NCBI RefSeq assembly: GCF_945915435.1
Contig: NZ_CAMEFG010000012.1
Location: 1-64,000, forward strand
Origin: an uncultured Paracoccus sp.
GTDB taxonomy: Bacteria; Pseudomonadota; Alphaproteobacteria; Rhodobacterales; Rhodobacteraceae
Direction: 5' to 3'
Length of the DNA stretch: 64,000 nt
Of this stretch, positions 62,787-64,000 are shown in pieces (position 1 is the first letter of the stretch; every line of letters begins with the position of its first letter). The position numbers were made by a program, and so were the translations under genes. Under the pieces are notes generated by a model. The model was given only the letters and a program-made list of their open reading frames with translations, did not search any database and was not told where the DNA came from.

Positions 62787-63508
62787 TGCGTAACCTCCGC
62801 GACCAGCTCGACGGATGATCCGTCGTCGCGCCCGATGATGGCCATTTCGCAAATGCCCAGGAACAGCCCGTGTTCCACCACGCCCGGAATGCGCGACAGC
62901 ATCAGCGCAAGCGCCTGCGGATCGGGGATCGCCTCAAGCGACAGGTCCAGGATCAGGTTGCCTTCGTCGGTGAGGAACGGCGCGTCATCGCGCAAGCGCC
63001 GCAGGATCGGGCGTTGGGACAGTTCCAGCCCGTCCAGCCCCTTGCGGATCAGCGCCTGCGTGACCTGCCAGCCAAAGGGCACGACCTCGACCGGCAGGTG
63101 GAAGGCGCCCAGTTGCTCGACCACCTTGGACTGGTCGGCGATCACCACCATCCGGTCCGAGGCGCAGGCCACGATCTTTTCACGCAGATGCGCACCGCCG
63201 CCGCCCTTGATCAGGTTCAGGTCGGGATCGACCTCATCCGCGCCGTCGATGGTCAGGTCCAGCCAGCCCAGTTCGTCCAGCGGCTCGACCCGCAGGCCAA
63301 GCGAGGCGGCCAGTTCCGCCGTGGCCTTCGAGGTCGCCGCACAGCGCAGCGCCAGCCCCTCGACGGCAGCGCGCTCGGCAAGGCGGTGGACGAAGACATT
63401 GGCGGTCGATCCGGTGCCAAGCCCCAGCTTCATGCCCGGCTGGACCAGCTTGACCGCGGCCAGCGCGGCGGCGTCCTTGGCAGGATCGAAAACGGGTTGG
63501 TCGGTCAT
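62783..63508 (-). CDS. rpiA: Ribose-5-phosphate isomerase A
   Basis: Protein of 241 residues: GLGTGSTANVFVHRL (phosphate loop, about 29-43), TIDGADEVDPDLNLIKGGGGAHLREK (with the catalytic Asp and Glu), VPFGWQVTQALIRK and GVVEHGLFLGIC. It interconverts ribose 5-phosphate and ribulose 5-phosphate. The ATG at 63508 has a GGAG site; the longer open frame overlaps the divergent ispD and is not used. It is the first gene of rpiA-gor. Confidence 0.93.
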   Translation of the reverse strand: MTDQPVFDPAKDAAALAAVKLVQPGMKLGLGTGSTANVFVHRLAERAAVEGLALRCAATSKATAELAASLGLRVEPLDELGWLDLTIDGADEVDPDLNLIKGGGGAHLREKIVACASDRMVVIADQSKVVEQLGAFHLPVEVVPFGWQVTQALIRKGLDGLELSQRPILRRLRDDAPFLTDEGNLILDLSLEAIPDPQALALMLSRIPGVVEHGLFLGICEMAIIGRDDGSSVELVAEVTQ

Positions 63509-63652
63509 CTCATTCTCCGGGCGAAGGGCGGCGTTTCGCAGCGTTATAGAGGGTTCGCGCGCCTCGTGCCACCGCTGACCGCCCCGGCTGCGTCTTTCCG
63601 ACGCGCATCGCCCGCGATTGCCTTGATCGGGGACCTGCCCTAAGCAGAGCCC

Positions 63653-64000
63653 ATGAAAACGCCGCAGAACTTCGCCGTCATCATCACCGCCGCCGGCCGG
63701 GGCACCCGCGCGGGCGGGACCCAGCCGAAGCAATGGCGCGATTTCGGCGGCACCAGCGTTCTGGCCCGCACCGTCCGCGCCTTTCGCGGCTTTGCCCGAA
63801 TCGTCGTCACCCTGCATCCCGAGGACATGGCGCGCGGCGTGGCGGAACTGGGGGGCCGGGTGACGCTGATCGCGGGGGGCGACACCCGCTCGGACAGCGT
63901 GATGGCCGGGCTGCGCGCGCTGGAAGGCAGCGACGTCACCCATGTGCTGATCCACGACGGCGCGCGCCCGCTGGTGTCGCAAGCCGTGATCCGCGGCGTG
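63653..64000 (+). CDS. ispD: 2-C-methyl-D-erythritol 4-phosphate cytidylyltransferase (partial, 3' end beyond window)
   Basis: The first 116 codons are visible: [31 protein letters not shown] gives the nucleotidyltransferase loop AAGRGTRAG and PKQ, followed by [17 protein letters not shown] and [12 protein letters not shown], which are diagnostic for IspD of the MEP isoprenoid pathway. The frame is open at the right edge; in Rhodobacteraceae it is often a fused IspDF, which cannot be judged here. It is divergent from rpiA. Confidence 0.92.
   Translation, partial: MKTPQNFAVIITAAGRGTRAGGTQPKQWRDFGGTSVLARTVRAFRGFARIVVTLHPEDMARGVAELGGRVTLIAGGDTRSDSVMAGLRALEGSDVTHVLIHDGARPLVSQAVIRGV

Overview
The window is 64 kb of high-GC DNA. 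Gene content and order point to a Rhodobacteraceae alphaproteobacterium, most likely Paracoccus or a close relative. The signs are a yajC-secD-secF-Mth938-ccmABCDG block, paired DUF6456/DUF6477 genes, an hflK-hflC-degP cluster, ccmD fused into the run by ATGA overlaps, and DUF2125/ChaC/tyrC/hisC neighbours. Almost every shadow ORF is explained by a real gene on the other strand or frame.

Region 1 (1-3.6 kb) is an accessory patch ending at tRNA-Val. It holds what looks like the end of an IS21-type element, two broken coding fragments, and an AT-rich two-gene operon encoding a ParA/MinD-type ATPase and a SIR2-like NADase-fold protein. It also holds a small hypothetical gene. This operon is the best candidate for an undescribed, possibly defensive, system.

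Region 2 (3.6-18.9 kb) is housekeeping DNA. It carries a MotA/MotB-like envelope motor pair, ChaC, DUF2125, an aromatic and histidine amino acid pair (tyrC, hisC), the cytochrome c maturation and Sec accessory operon, mazG and dusA. A 6S RNA (about 19.06-19.22 kb) follows; its 5' part is identical over 14 nt to the E. coli 6S sequence I remember.

Region 3 (19.4-43.4 kb) is a catabolic island with two complete peptide-type ABC importers. The first module is divergent: ABC importer, FAD oxidoreductase and AldA-type dehydrogenase to the left; hyuA-hyuB-iclR-SDR-rhodanese to the right. The second module has a D-cysteine desulfhydrase-like enzyme, a fused ABC ATPase, an SBP-permease-permease-M20-ornithine cyclodeaminase operon and a GntR regulator. 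An identical 14-bp AT palindrome lies in both intergenic regions of the second module and probably unites it as one regulon. The enzymes together suggest salvage of a cyclic or modified, perhaps sulfur-containing, amino acid.

Region 4 (43.5-46.9 kb) has a small XpaC-like protein coupled to a large DEAH helicase, then a small lipoprotein. Region 5 (47-64 kb) returns to the core genome: copper delivery (SCO, PCuAC, DUF2946), a P2-type ATPase, lipA, DUF6456/DUF6477, a HerA-like DUF853 ATPase, a candidate anti-Shine-Dalgarno sRNA, ialB, degP, hflC, hflK, gor, rpiA and the start of ispD, which runs off the right edge.
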